Below, in pieces: positions 1-5,571 of a DNA stretch of 5,571 nucleotides. Below the pieces are notes generated by a model. That model was not told where the DNA came from. It made no database searches and saw only the letters and a list, made by a program, of their open reading frames with translations. Source of the stretch: CAYUAI01 sp964442745 (GTDB lineage: Bacteria; Pseudomonadota; Gammaproteobacteria; S012-40); the NCBI GenBank assembly GCA_964442745.1, contig CAYUAI010000156.1, positions 1 to 5,571 on the forward strand, given 5' to 3'. A program made the position numbers and the translations under genes. Within the stretch, counting starts at the first letter, position 1. Each line of letters starts with the position of its first letter.

Positions 1-19
1 TTTAATCAGTTTTTGTATC

Positions 20-1309
20 TTAGCAGGTTGTCTGATTTATGGGGTCCACTATAGTTTGTGGTCGTCGAGTATTGGCTTCTATCCTTTGTAACTCATCGAG
101 CATTGCACTAAATTCATCCCACCACTTTCCATGTATATTCTCAATTGTGTCCGCCGTTTGTTTTGCAAGTTGTGTCAGATTTTTTGAGTCAAGACTTGTT
201 TTTTTCGTCATCGATTTTACACTTTGTCTAAGACTTTTGGATTCAGGCTGACTTTGTATTGAATGACGCCAGGCGATAAAACAATCGATCTGAGCCTTAC
301 CCTTTTCCTTTTCCATCAACCAACCCGATGTCAGTTTTGGAATATCATCCCCTATTTTACGGAGCCAATAAGAGAATAACAAAGCGTTGACATGACGCTG
401 AACAATATTTGCACTTTCAAGACTGACCCGAGGTGCCGCGATAACACCCGGGGAAAAAGCCCATTTAGGATCATGAAAAACCTGCATACTATGAGCAGAT
501 GGCTTGCAAAGTGTGTAACTGATAGACGAGGCATCTTTACGACGCCCCGCACGACCTGCACGCTGCAAATAATTCGCCGGATGGGGCGGCACATTATTCA
601 TTGCGACCACTGACATACCACCGATATCCACCCCCATTTCCATTGTCGTCGAACAGCTTAATACATTGAGCTGACCTTCTTTAAACATCCTTTCGTATTT
701 TTTAAGTGTCGGCGAGTCAATCTGTGCTGAATGTTCTGCAATCCTAAACCATGGTTCACCGGTAGCAATTCTATCCGCTCGGTTTGGCCAAACACCCATT
801 TCACGGGCTTTCGCAAGCAGCGGGTCTGACTCAATCCAATCAATAATCTTTGCGCGATTAGAACGATCCGTCTCATGAGGATAAGGCAAATCAGGTAAGG
901 CTATCGATTCACATGGTAATGCTTTCAAATCCCGTCCAGGGGTATTAGGCGACTGAGCACGGAATAATCGTGATACAACCCGATGAGTATATGGACATTT
1001 CCAGCCCTGATTCAGTTCTCTAAAGGCCGCGTTGCCACTTAATCTGTTTTCATCCTGTGGCCTAAGTAGATTTCTTTTGATCACAAACCATGAGTCCTCA
1101 AGCACTTGCTCAATATGGTCAATCACCGCCTTGTTTTTTGTATCAAGATGAAACCCCCTGACCAGCATTGATACCACTTTTGATTTTATTGAACGCTTAG
1201 CTGAGGGCCATCTCAACACATATTGATCTCGGTCGTCCTTTGGACCCACCAGATATTTCCGGTGAACCTTTGTTCCCATTAGTTTGCCCCATGACTCAGG
1301 GAAATCCAC
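20..1309 (-). CDS. druE: DEAH helicase, RecA domain 2 fragment with motifs V and VI
   Basis: This 429-codon frame can be read from GTG 1309, but the same frame is open back to 1351, directly behind the amber TAG, so it is a continuation of the helicase and not a new gene. Counted from GTG 1309, motif V (STTMEMGVDIG) is at 220-230 and motif VI (QRAGRAGRR, with the arginine-finger residues) at 249-257. The segment after motif VI (APRVSLESANIVQRHVNALL) is the conserved follow-on typical of Lhr and DUF1998 helicases. A charged helical region follows (WWDEFSAMLDELQRIEANTRR). The stop is TAA at 22-20, close to the edge. Family members normally carry several hundred more residues, so this stop is probably another lesion. 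A GAGGG at 1323-1319, 9 bases before GTG 1309, could permit reinitiation, but the product would lack Walker A and DEAH. Confidence 0.82.
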   Translation of the reverse strand: MDFPESWGKLMGTKVHRKYLVGPKDDRDQYVLRWPSAKRSIKSKVVSMLVRGFHLDTKNKAVIDHIEQVLEDSWFVIKRNLLRPQDENRLSGNAAFRELNQGWKCPYTHRVVSRLFRAQSPNTPGRDLKALPCESIALPDLPYPHETDRSNRAKIIDWIESDPLLAKAREMGVWPNRADRIATGEPWFRIAEHSAQIDSPTLKKYERMFKEGQLNVLSCSTTMEMGVDIGGMSVVAMNNVPPHPANYLQRAGRAGRRKDASSISYTLCKPSAHSMQVFHDPKWAFSPGVIAAPRVSLESANIVQRHVNALLFSYWLRKIGDDIPKLTSGWLMEKEKGKAQIDCFIAWRHSIQSQPESKSLRQSVKSMTKKTSLDSKNLTQLAKQTADTIENIHGKWWDEFSAMLDELQRIEANTRRPQTIVDPINQTTC

Positions 1310-1318
1310 GGCGACACG

Positions 1319-1323
1319 CCCTC
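1319..1323 (-). promoter_or_regulatory. Possible reinitiation ribosome site before GTG 1309
   Basis: GAGGG on the coding strand lies 9 bases before GTG 1309 and about 30 bases after the amber stop. A ribosome terminating at the TAG could restart here. The bases also encode R-G in the helicase frame, so the match may be chance, and the product would be a RecA domain 2 fragment without ATP-binding motifs. Confidence 0.25.
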
Positions 1324-1351
1324 GAAGAAAGACATCGACAATCGTTGTTAA

Positions 1352-1354
1352 CTA
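1352..1354 (-). other. In-frame amber codon (TAG) inside the helicase
   Basis: The codon series GAT TAG TTA ACA ACG ATT GTC GAT keeps the same frame on both sides of the stop. The reading NDWQD-stop-LTTIVDVFLRGR has protein-like composition throughout, and the downstream part leads to motifs V and VI. One base change from TTG (Leu), TGG (Trp) or CAG (Gln) would create this stop. It separates the linker from RecA domain 2 and, unless suppressed, removes the arginine-finger motif. Confidence 0.8.
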
Positions 1355-1675
1355 ATCCTGCCAATCATTCAATGCATTTACCTTGCTATCTTTTTGGTTG
1401 AAATATAACTGCTCCCATGAATCCGGATATTTCGTTAATGAATTAATATCCGGATAAAACATGTCAATCATGCCTAACGTTTCCAATTGAAAACCGCGAA
1501 GTGGTCGGCGCATAAACTCTCTAAAAAGAGCAAATTTACCAAATTGGTCTTTTGAAATATCCTGGAATGCGTCGAACATGTGTTGTGAAATATCCCTGGA
1601 ATTATTTAGTGCTTGCTCTGCATCACGCCAACTTATTATTCGACTAAAGGGTGACTCAAAATCTAATAATTCTTG
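1352..1675 (-). CDS. druE: DEAH helicase, middle fragment between frameshift and amber stop
   Basis: This is a 107-codon stretch in the -1 frame relative to the upstream piece, running from CAA at 1675 (QELLDFESPFSR...) to TAG at 1354-1352. It has an internal ATG at 1579 (MFDAFQDISK) but no Shine-Dalgarno sequence before that ATG, and the reading frame makes sense upstream of it, so an independent gene starting there is unlikely. The sequence corresponds to the linker between motif IV and motif V of this helicase type, with aromatic and charged residues (REFMRRPLRGFQLETLG, SWEQLYF) and no catalytic motif of its own. It ends in NDWQD before the amber codon, and the same frame continues directly after it with LTTIVDVFLRGRVAVDFPES. 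I read it as an internal segment of the same protein, cut off by two lesions. Confidence 0.7.
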   Translation of the reverse strand, partial: QELLDFESPFSRIISWRDAEQALNNSRDISQHMFDAFQDISKDQFGKFALFREFMRRPLRGFQLETLGMIDMFYPDINSLTKYPDSWEQLYFNQKDSKVNALNDWQD

Positions 1676-1681
1676 TTTTTT
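1633..1681 (-). other. Helicase frameshift site: A AAA AAC slippery heptamer plus downstream hairpin
   Basis: On the coding strand bases 1681-1675 read A AAA AAC, in the phase of the upstream frame (ACA AAA AAC). This matches the X XXY YYZ rule for -1 slippage, and -1 is the direction needed to enter the next fragment at CAA 1675. After a 5-base spacer, TTATTA (1669-1664) and TTTGA (1660-1656) can pair with TAATAA (1638-1633) and TCGAA (1643-1639), with a 3-base bulge and a 12-base loop. The hairpin is AU-rich and weak, with one G-U pair. The simpler explanation is loss of one A from an A7 tract. The frameshift is certain; its being programmed is speculative. Confidence 0.55.
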
Positions 1682-3810
1682 GTTTCAATCATACTCTTCA
1701 ACATCGGCGCTGACTGAACAGCCTCTTCAAGCTGATTAATTTCTTTTTTTAATTTTTCTATCATTTCATTGTCAGCAGAATTTGCTGGAACATGTACTGT
1801 ATGGTAAAGAACCGATCTCACTTTATTCTTATCAGCATCCTGTTGCAATTTAGCTGCAATTCGTGCCGTACCCTGGCGTGAGTCAGTAAACGTTAACAAG
1901 CGTCGACTTTCAAAAGGACCTTCGCCATGTTTTGGTGAATGCTCTAATAGAGCAGGCAGAGAGTCTCCAAGAAAAAATGGCGCGCCAAGATATTTGGGGA
2001 GAAAAACCTTCCAACCAGAGCTATCCTTTGCGCCACAAGTATCACAAGTGACGCGGTCTGAATATCTCCCAAAAATAACAATATCCCCATTATCATGAAC
2101 CAACTCCCGCGTATTATTTTTAATTCTGATGGGCATTGATTGTTCTGACTTATTATAATGTAAAATGATACGTTCTTTTAGGCTTTTCTCTCTCTCTGTG
2201 ACTGTTTCATTTTCTTCATCATAATCAATATCCCAAATAAATTCATTATCATTATTATCACGGCGAGTCGGATGTAAAATTTCATATTTACTATCACCAA
2301 TGAAGCGTTCCTCGGCCTCTAGATACTCTTGGCCACATGAATTACATGAGACAATCGGTTGCACAGGGGCACCACAATGACAATAATCTCTCTCACTCAG
2401 ATAGATACACCCATATTCCCAATCCCCCTCCTTGAGCACCTCCGGCCGATGTAAACAAGCCGAGTTAGTACAAGCATAAATACCCGCTAATGTTTTCTGG
2501 AAAAGATGTCCCCTAACCGGTAAAAATGATGAATCCCCATCATTGGCGGCCGCCATACAATCAATTAACTTCCAAACATCTTGTTTCGATATATCCTTCC
2601 CTATGAGTTTAAGGTCATCAATTAGCTCTGACGTAGTAGCGGCATGTGGTGGTTGAGCCAACCTGCTTCGAATTTTTAAGGCAGGAGAACATCCACATAA
2701 CAGATCAAATTGCTCGCCAGGCGATTTATTTGATAACTCATCCAATGAAAGTGACGACATATTTACTGATTCATTAATTTCTGGAATGCAGCGTTGACCT
2801 TTTACCACGTGAACCTGTGGTTCATCCACTCCCGCCACATCTGCCAGAAATTTTTGTAGCGCGAGCAGGCTTTCCTCATCACCACCACCAAAGGTCGCCG
2901 AGGTGGCCACAAATCGTACATCTTCGGCCTTCACTTTAAATGCATCAATGACACGCCTTAATAACAATGTCAATTCAGCCGCTTGCGAACCAATATAAGT
3001 ATGTGCCTCATCTAAGACAATCCAACGTAACTTACCTTGAGACTGTGTGATGATAGGAGCATCCTCATTTCTCACCAGCATGTATTCCAACATTGTCGAA
3101 TTTGTGACTAATATCGGGGGTGGATTTTCCCTCAGAATAGTCCTGTCACAGACTTCTTGAGGCGCTTCATCTATCACCGACTTTTTTGTTCTTGAGGTGG
3201 GTGTTTCACCATTGTATAGACAAAATCGTAAACCACCTTCAAAATAATGCGTCCACGCCATCAAGCGTTCGCGTTGACTATTGATCAATGCATTGAGTGG
3301 ATACAAAAATAATGCACGTACCCCCGAGAGCGGAGCACTTGTCGCCTGATATTCTTTATAGAGATCTTCAATAATAGGAATGAGAAAGCATTCCGTCTTA
3401 CCTGAGCCCGTCCCACTACTCACAAGTACTGACTTTTTTTCTTCAGCAAGCAACGTTTCCCACGCCGCCAGCTGATGCTTATACGGATAACGATTAAGCG
3501 GAAATGAGTAATCATCCAATTTTAATTTTTTTATCTCTTTTGGAGGGCTGTCCAGCGCGGTTAACACCGCCTCTGATAATAAGCGGCCTTTGAGTTTCTC
3601 CATGGGTTCATCGGATACTTGCCAACTAAACGTTGCTTCAAAAACAGGATCCGCCATAAAGCTGCCTTCTGCTCCCGGCAGCTTCTCAAACAACCTTCTC
3701 AAATAATTATTTGCCGCTGAGCTTCTGAAGCTTAGTTGACTAACCACCGCTCTTGCGGTACGTCGATTGATTTCATGTATCAATTGGCTTATCTTTATTT
3801 GATTATTCAT
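1663..3810 (-). CDS. druE: DEAH helicase, N-terminal fragment: RecA domain 1, zinc cluster and motif IV
   Basis: This 715-residue frame begins at ATG 3810, which overlaps the TGA of the upstream gene by ATGA. Residues 1-100 are a leader with no motif I recognise. A Q-like motif (YPYKHQ) lies at 108-113, Walker A (GTGSGKT) at 133-139 with catalytic K138, motif Ia around 165-183, motif Ib (TNSTMLEYM) at 236-244, DEAH at 267-270 and TSAT at 303-306. A long insert follows, with cysteines 447, 452, 468, 477, 479, 489, 492, 589 and 592, including CxC and three CxxC-like pairs, so it probably binds zinc. Residues 516-543 are strongly acidic. Motif IV (LLTFTDSRQG) lies near 638-647. The frame ends with ETKNKNY and TAG at 1665-1663, just after an A6 run. 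It lacks motifs V and VI, so this fragment alone should not be an active ATPase. The homologous sequence continues in the -1 frame. Confidence 0.9.
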   Translation of the reverse strand: MNNQIKISQLIHEINRRTARAVVSQLSFRSSAANNYLRRLFEKLPGAEGSFMADPVFEATFSWQVSDEPMEKLKGRLLSEAVLTALDSPPKEIKKLKLDDYSFPLNRYPYKHQLAAWETLLAEEKKSVLVSSGTGSGKTECFLIPIIEDLYKEYQATSAPLSGVRALFLYPLNALINSQRERLMAWTHYFEGGLRFCLYNGETPTSRTKKSVIDEAPQEVCDRTILRENPPPILVTNSTMLEYMLVRNEDAPIITQSQGKLRWIVLDEAHTYIGSQAAELTLLLRRVIDAFKVKAEDVRFVATSATFGGGDEESLLALQKFLADVAGVDEPQVHVVKGQRCIPEINESVNMSSLSLDELSNKSPGEQFDLLCGCSPALKIRSRLAQPPHAATTSELIDDLKLIGKDISKQDVWKLIDCMAAANDGDSSFLPVRGHLFQKTLAGIYACTNSACLHRPEVLKEGDWEYGCIYLSERDYCHCGAPVQPIVSCNSCGQEYLEAEERFIGDSKYEILHPTRRDNNDNEFIWDIDYDEENETVTEREKSLKERIILHYNKSEQSMPIRIKNNTRELVHDNGDIVIFGRYSDRVTCDTCGAKDSSGWKVFLPKYLGAPFFLGDSLPALLEHSPKHGEGPFESRRLLTFTDSRQGTARIAAKLQQDADKNKVRSVLYHTVHVPANSADNEMIEKLKKEINQLEEAVQSAPMLKSMIETKNKNY

Positions 3811-3823
3811 CCTTTAATCTCTT
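3807..3823 (-). promoter_or_regulatory. Translational coupling junction: AAGAG ribosome site and ATGA stop/start overlap
   Basis: The partner gene ends ...AAAGGATGA, with its TGA at 3809-3807 sharing bases with the helicase ATG at 3810-3808. A weak Shine-Dalgarno sequence, AAGAG (3823-3819), sits 8 bases before the ATG, and a purine run AAAGG abuts it. This arrangement makes helicase translation depend on ribosomes finishing the upstream gene. No promoter is seen between the genes, so they belong to one operon. The two frameshifts upstream would also be expected to lower helicase expression by polarity. Confidence 0.7.
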
Positions 3824-4760
3824 GTTGATTAATCCATAAGACGGCTTGAGTCGCTCGAAATAAGGTAGCAAATGCAACCGGATGATAATTTCTTGCCGCT
3901 AACAAAGCGATACGTTGATTTTCATTAATATGCAATCCATCTCGCAACGCCGCAGCAACAATCACTGGAGCTTGAAGCACCGATTTTTTGGCATTATTCA
4001 TATCGTTCGCAGGCCATTGGATATAACGATACATCTTTGATGACAACTGACAACGCAAGGCAAACACATCACCGATGGTTGATCGACACCCATCGATACC
4101 AGAAATAAACAGCCCTCTCGACATCTGATCCAATTGGGTCCATGCTTGTTCGGCAGGAAATGCTCGAACGTATGAGAGAAGCGAGTTGGCTGACAAACTT
4201 TCCCCAAGCATTTCCAAGAGCACATCAACAACAGAATTCATCTCTTCATTATCGTCAGATAACCTAACAAGCGTTTTTTTGCATTCATCGATTAAAATAT
4301 TTTTTACCGGCTCAGCTAAATCTTCTAGGCTTGCTAGCCATCCATTCAAAGCCGATACCCATTGTACTGTACTAATCATCCACCAAGAAAATGGGCTAGC
4401 CTCACATATTTTTTGCAGATAATCACGGAGCAATTGATCAGGAGTCGCTCTAAACCAGACGGATGCTATGATTTCAGGAAAATCGAGTAGACATTCAATT
4501 AAATCCAAGCCATCTGGATGAATAGAGGAAAAACGTTTTAAATACCCACATAACTCACGCCATTCTTCCTCCGTTCCCTCTTGAGTTAAATAGGATAAGT
4601 ACTTAGTAATATTTTTTAATCGTTCATTCGTATCTGGCCACGTCATCGCGGTGGCTAGCCGGCTTAAATTTTCCTCCACAATATGAGATTCTAATGGAAC
4701 CACACAAGGACGTATGCGATAAGATTTTGGCATCATCATAATCTGGCAAAGTCCAACCAT
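3807..4760 (-). CDS. Uncharacterised defence-partner protein, C-terminal helical fragment
   Basis: This 317-codon frame starts formally at ATG 4760, but its first 12 residues (MVGLCQIMMMPK) lie over the DYDDAK region of the overlapping frame and look out-of-frame. The convincing part begins at SYRIRPCVVPLES (about residue 13). The protein is almost wholly helical in appearance, rich in leucine, tryptophan and acidic residues (WPDTNERLKNITKYLSYL, VWFRATPDQLLRDYLQ, LDLIECLLDF). It has no signal peptide, membrane segment or known catalytic motif. It ends at TGA 3809-3807, overlapping the helicase ATG, so it was translationally coupled to the helicase. The 137-base overlap with the upstream frame is far longer than normal operon overlaps and argues that both are one gene with a single-base insertion. 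By context it is the C-terminal half of the DruE partner, possibly a scaffold, but the function is unknown. Confidence 0.7.
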   Translation of the reverse strand: MVGLCQIMMMPKSYRIRPCVVPLESHIVEENLSRLATAMTWPDTNERLKNITKYLSYLTQEGTEEEWRELCGYLKRFSSIHPDGLDLIECLLDFPEIIASVWFRATPDQLLRDYLQKICEASPFSWWMISTVQWVSALNGWLASLEDLAEPVKNILIDECKKTLVRLSDDNEEMNSVVDVLLEMLGESLSANSLLSYVRAFPAEQAWTQLDQMSRGLFISGIDGCRSTIGDVFALRCQLSSKMYRYIQWPANDMNNAKKSVLQAPVIVAAALRDGLHINENQRIALLAARNYHPVAFATLFRATQAVLWINQQEIKG

Positions 4761-5523
4761 GACTCACTTCATTCCACGCCAGTGTTAAAGGTTCAATATC
4801 TAAATCATTTATGGATACAAGCTTAAGTGACATCCCGGCATGCTCTTCACTTATCTCATGGCTATACGTCGATAGTTGAATCATCCGGCGTATGGTATCG
4901 GGATACAAAGCCCCTTCAAATTGCTGCACCATCACACAGGCTTCTGCTCGCAAGCTTGAGGCTTCGAGTAATTCCAACTTTACGGTATCATCGATCCCTG
5001 TACTGACGGCAAAAATCCTTTCAATTTCGCTCTTTAGCTGTTGCAATGGCAAGGTACTCATTCCGTACTGATCAATCGCCATCGGGCATTCAAATTTGTG
5101 ATGTTCAAGGGCCGGACGTGAGCGATTTTTTGTTGACAAATAGCCATGCAATAGATATTTTCTAACCTTGTTGGGGGAAACGGCTTGAGCGCGATAACCA
5201 TATAAACGCGATAGGCTTAACAAGCTAGCACTCGCAACTTGCTTACCTTCGCCATTAACAAATGAGGCCCCTTCGGCTGGATACGGTAAAGAAAATGACA
5301 TATTGCAGTCATTTTCCCATGTGATATCGCCACGAATACATCCTATCGAAACATCATGTCTTGTACAGTGGAAACACCAACCGCCATTGAGCTGTTCCTT
5401 ATTAACGTCAAGCCCCGCGATACGATGAATCGCTATCGCTGTGGCATTTGGAAAAATTAGTTTTATCACACCCTCTAAATGAGAAACGGATTCAACCTGT
5501 ATTTGAGCCTGCTTGGGCAGCAA
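4624..5523 (-). CDS. Uncharacterised defence-partner protein, N-proximal fragment with CxxC patch
   Basis: This 299-codon frame opens at TTG 5523 immediately after an in-frame TAA (5526-5524). No Shine-Dalgarno sequence precedes it, so the TTG is probably not a true start. The likely genuine reading enters from the +1-offset frame upstream. Residues 50-62 (CFHCTRHDVSIGC) hold C50, C53, H56 and C62, a possible metal-binding knuckle, and C73 lies nearby. Residues 94-130 are basic and hydrophobic (LLSLSRLYGYRAQ, NKVRKYLLHGYLS). Residues 160-220 look like amphipathic helices. From about residue 266 (DYDDAK) the frame becomes cysteine- and serine-rich and loses character (ILSHTSLCGSIRISYCGG), while the neighbouring frame becomes protein-like, placing a frameshift at the AAAA of 4725-4728. 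The true coding part is therefore about residues 4-266. I do not recognise its function. Confidence 0.65.
   Translation of the reverse strand: MLPKQAQIQVESVSHLEGVIKLIFPNATAIAIHRIAGLDVNKEQLNGGWCFHCTRHDVSIGCIRGDITWENDCNMSFSLPYPAEGASFVNGEGKQVASASLLSLSRLYGYRAQAVSPNKVRKYLLHGYLSTKNRSRPALEHHKFECPMAIDQYGMSTLPLQQLKSEIERIFAVSTGIDDTVKLELLEASSLRAEACVMVQQFEGALYPDTIRRMIQLSTYSHEISEEHAGMSLKLVSINDLDIEPLTLAWNEVSHGWTLPDYDDAKILSHTSLCGSIRISYCGGKFKPASHRDDVARYE
4725..4728 (-). other. Frameshift lesion (extra A in AAAA) in the partner gene
   Basis: The coding strand reads GAT GCC AAA ATC TTA in the upstream frame. Removing one A gives GAT GCC AAA TCT TAT CGC, which joins DYDDAK to SYRIRPCVVPLE and restores one frame to the stop at 3807. 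The shift falls where the upstream frame loses, and the downstream frame gains, protein-like composition. The exact base could be a few codons away. No known +1 recoding signal such as CUU UGA is present. Confidence 0.6.
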
Positions 5524-5569
5524 TTATCTGTGAGTTTTTTTCACACGTTTTTTCACTCAGTCTCACACC
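5492..5569 (-). CDS. Right-edge tail of an open frame, probably the upstream part of the same partner gene
   Basis: Only one minus-strand frame is open from the right edge. It reads GVRLSEKTCEKNSQIIAA and then QAGSNTG, stopping at TGA 5494-5492. Deleting one C from CCC at 5515-5517 converts the end to ...QIIAAKQAQIQVESVSH, which runs smoothly into the 299-codon frame. This supports a single gene whose 5' part lies outside the window. The alternative is the C-terminus of a separate upstream gene overlapping the next start by about 30 bases. Only 26 codons are visible, so this is a modest call. Confidence 0.4.
   Translation of the reverse strand, partial: GVRLSEKTCEKNSQIIAAQAGSNTG
5515..5517 (-). 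other. Probable frameshift lesion (extra C in CCC) near the right edge
   Basis: Removing one C changes ATT GCT GCC CAA GCA to ATT GCT GCC AAG CAG. This links the frame entering from the right edge to the 299-codon frame, which otherwise opens at a TTG with no ribosome site right after a stop. The direction is the same as the AAAA lesion (one extra base). Only 18 upstream codons support it. Confidence 0.35.
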
Positions 5570-5571
5570 CA

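Larger units (their letters stand above)
20..3810 (-). pseudogene. druE: Large DEAH-box defence helicase, Druantia DruE-like, broken and 3'-partial
   Basis: The three open frames 3810-1663, 1675-1355 and 1351-23 together encode one superfamily 2 helicase of about 1263 residues so far. They are joined by a -1 shift near 1675-1681 and by an in-frame TAG at 1352-1354. Seen in order are a Q-like motif, Walker A, DEAH, TSAT, a cysteine-rich insert, motif IV, motif V and motif VI (QRAGRAGRR). Enzymes of this layout are ATP-driven nucleic-acid translocases. The N-terminal leader before the helicase, the zinc-type insert and the upstream large unknown partner fit Druantia DruE, a protein of roughly 2000 residues that ends in a DUF1998-type region. 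That C-terminal region is not in the window, so the gene presumably continues past the left edge. Alternatives are a DISARM DrmA-like, DpdJ-like or other Lhr-type DUF1998 helicase. The helicase call is near certain, the Druantia assignment moderate, and the broken state clear from the sequence as given. Confidence 0.72.
3807..5569 (-). pseudogene. Large uncharacterised partner of the helicase (DruH-like position), frameshifted, 5'-partial
   Basis: Three open segments, 5569-5492, 5523-4624 and 4760-3807, join into one frame of about 586 codons if one base is removed from CCC at 5515-5517 and one from AAAA at 4725-4728. The length from TTG 5523 to the stop at 3807 is 1717 bases, one more than a whole number of codons, as expected for one inserted base. 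No known catalytic motif is visible. There is a CxxC-containing patch near the start of the 299-codon segment and a leucine- and tryptophan-rich, probably helical C-terminal half. Its stop overlaps the helicase start, so the two proteins were made together. In type III Druantia the gene before druE is druH, and enterobacterial proteins named STY4851/ECs_5259 occupy a similar place as I recall. I assign it there only by position and general look, so no symbol is given. Confidence 0.6.

Noticed and set aside
39..613. Plus-strand open frames at 39-251 and 392-613
   Set aside because: They lie opposite the helicase RecA domain 2, have no ribosome site and no protein-like motif, and are antisense shadows.
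352..876. Minus-strand alternative frames at 352-594 and 658-876
   Set aside because: They are out-of-frame readings inside the segment that encodes helicase motifs V and VI, which is clearly the real frame.
1352..1579. An independent 75-residue small protein starting at ATG 1579
   Set aside because: No ribosome site is present, and the same frame is coherent upstream to 1675 and continues beyond its stop, so it is a helicase segment.
2544..2555. 12-base perfect palindrome TGGCGGCCGCCA
   Set aside because: It encodes an alanine run (MAAAND) within the helicase. One such GC-rich palindrome in a coding region is expected by chance and nothing nearby suggests a regulatory site.
3998..4422. Frames at 3998-4231 (minus) and 4186-4422 (plus)
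   Set aside because: They are shadows inside the partner-protein C-terminal half and their composition is not protein-like.
5535..5554. Repeated GTG plus A-tract (GTGAAAAAA then GTGAAAAAAA) near the right edge
   Set aside because: It could be seen as a direct repeat or A-tract promoter element, but it is short and lies in the frame that joins the partner gene, so lysine and glutamate codons explain it.

Overview
The window is one leftward (minus-strand) block of two tightly coupled genes, both broken by small lesions. It has no RNA gene, CRISPR array, insertion sequence or long non-coding gap. Moderately AT-rich composition, codon choice and protein style suggest a gammaproteobacterium (perhaps enteric or Vibrio-like), but no host marker gene is present, so this is a weak inference.

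Reading leftward from the right edge, the first gene spans about 5569 to 3807. It has no domain I recognise with certainty. It is split into a short open tail at the right edge, a 299-codon frame (5523-4624) and a 317-codon frame (4760-3807). Removing one base from a CCC run (5515-5517) and one from an AAAA run (4725-4728) joins them into one continuous reading frame of about 586 codons that enters from beyond the window.

The second gene starts at ATG 3810, overlapping the previous stop by 4 bases (ATGA), and runs to the left edge. It encodes a large superfamily 2 DEAH-box helicase with a cysteine-rich zinc-binding region between its two RecA-like domains. This is the architecture of the very large DUF1998-type helicases of phage defence systems, with Druantia DruE the best match by layout. 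It is broken by a -1 frameshift at an A6 run (1676-1681) and an in-frame amber TAG (1352-1354). The frame then ends at 22-20, before any C-terminal DUF1998-type region is seen.

My reading is a Druantia-like anti-phage module, probably the two-gene arrangement (type III: large partner plus DruE), in decay or carrying assembly errors. The ATPase motifs are split between separate open frames: motifs I-IV are in 3810-1663 and motifs V-VI in 1309-20. As written, no single polypeptide carries a complete helicase core unless ribosomes recode. The A6 run is also a textbook -1 slippery heptamer (A AAA AAC) in the correct phase, with a weak hairpin 5 bases downstream, so programmed frameshifting is worth testing against simple mutation.
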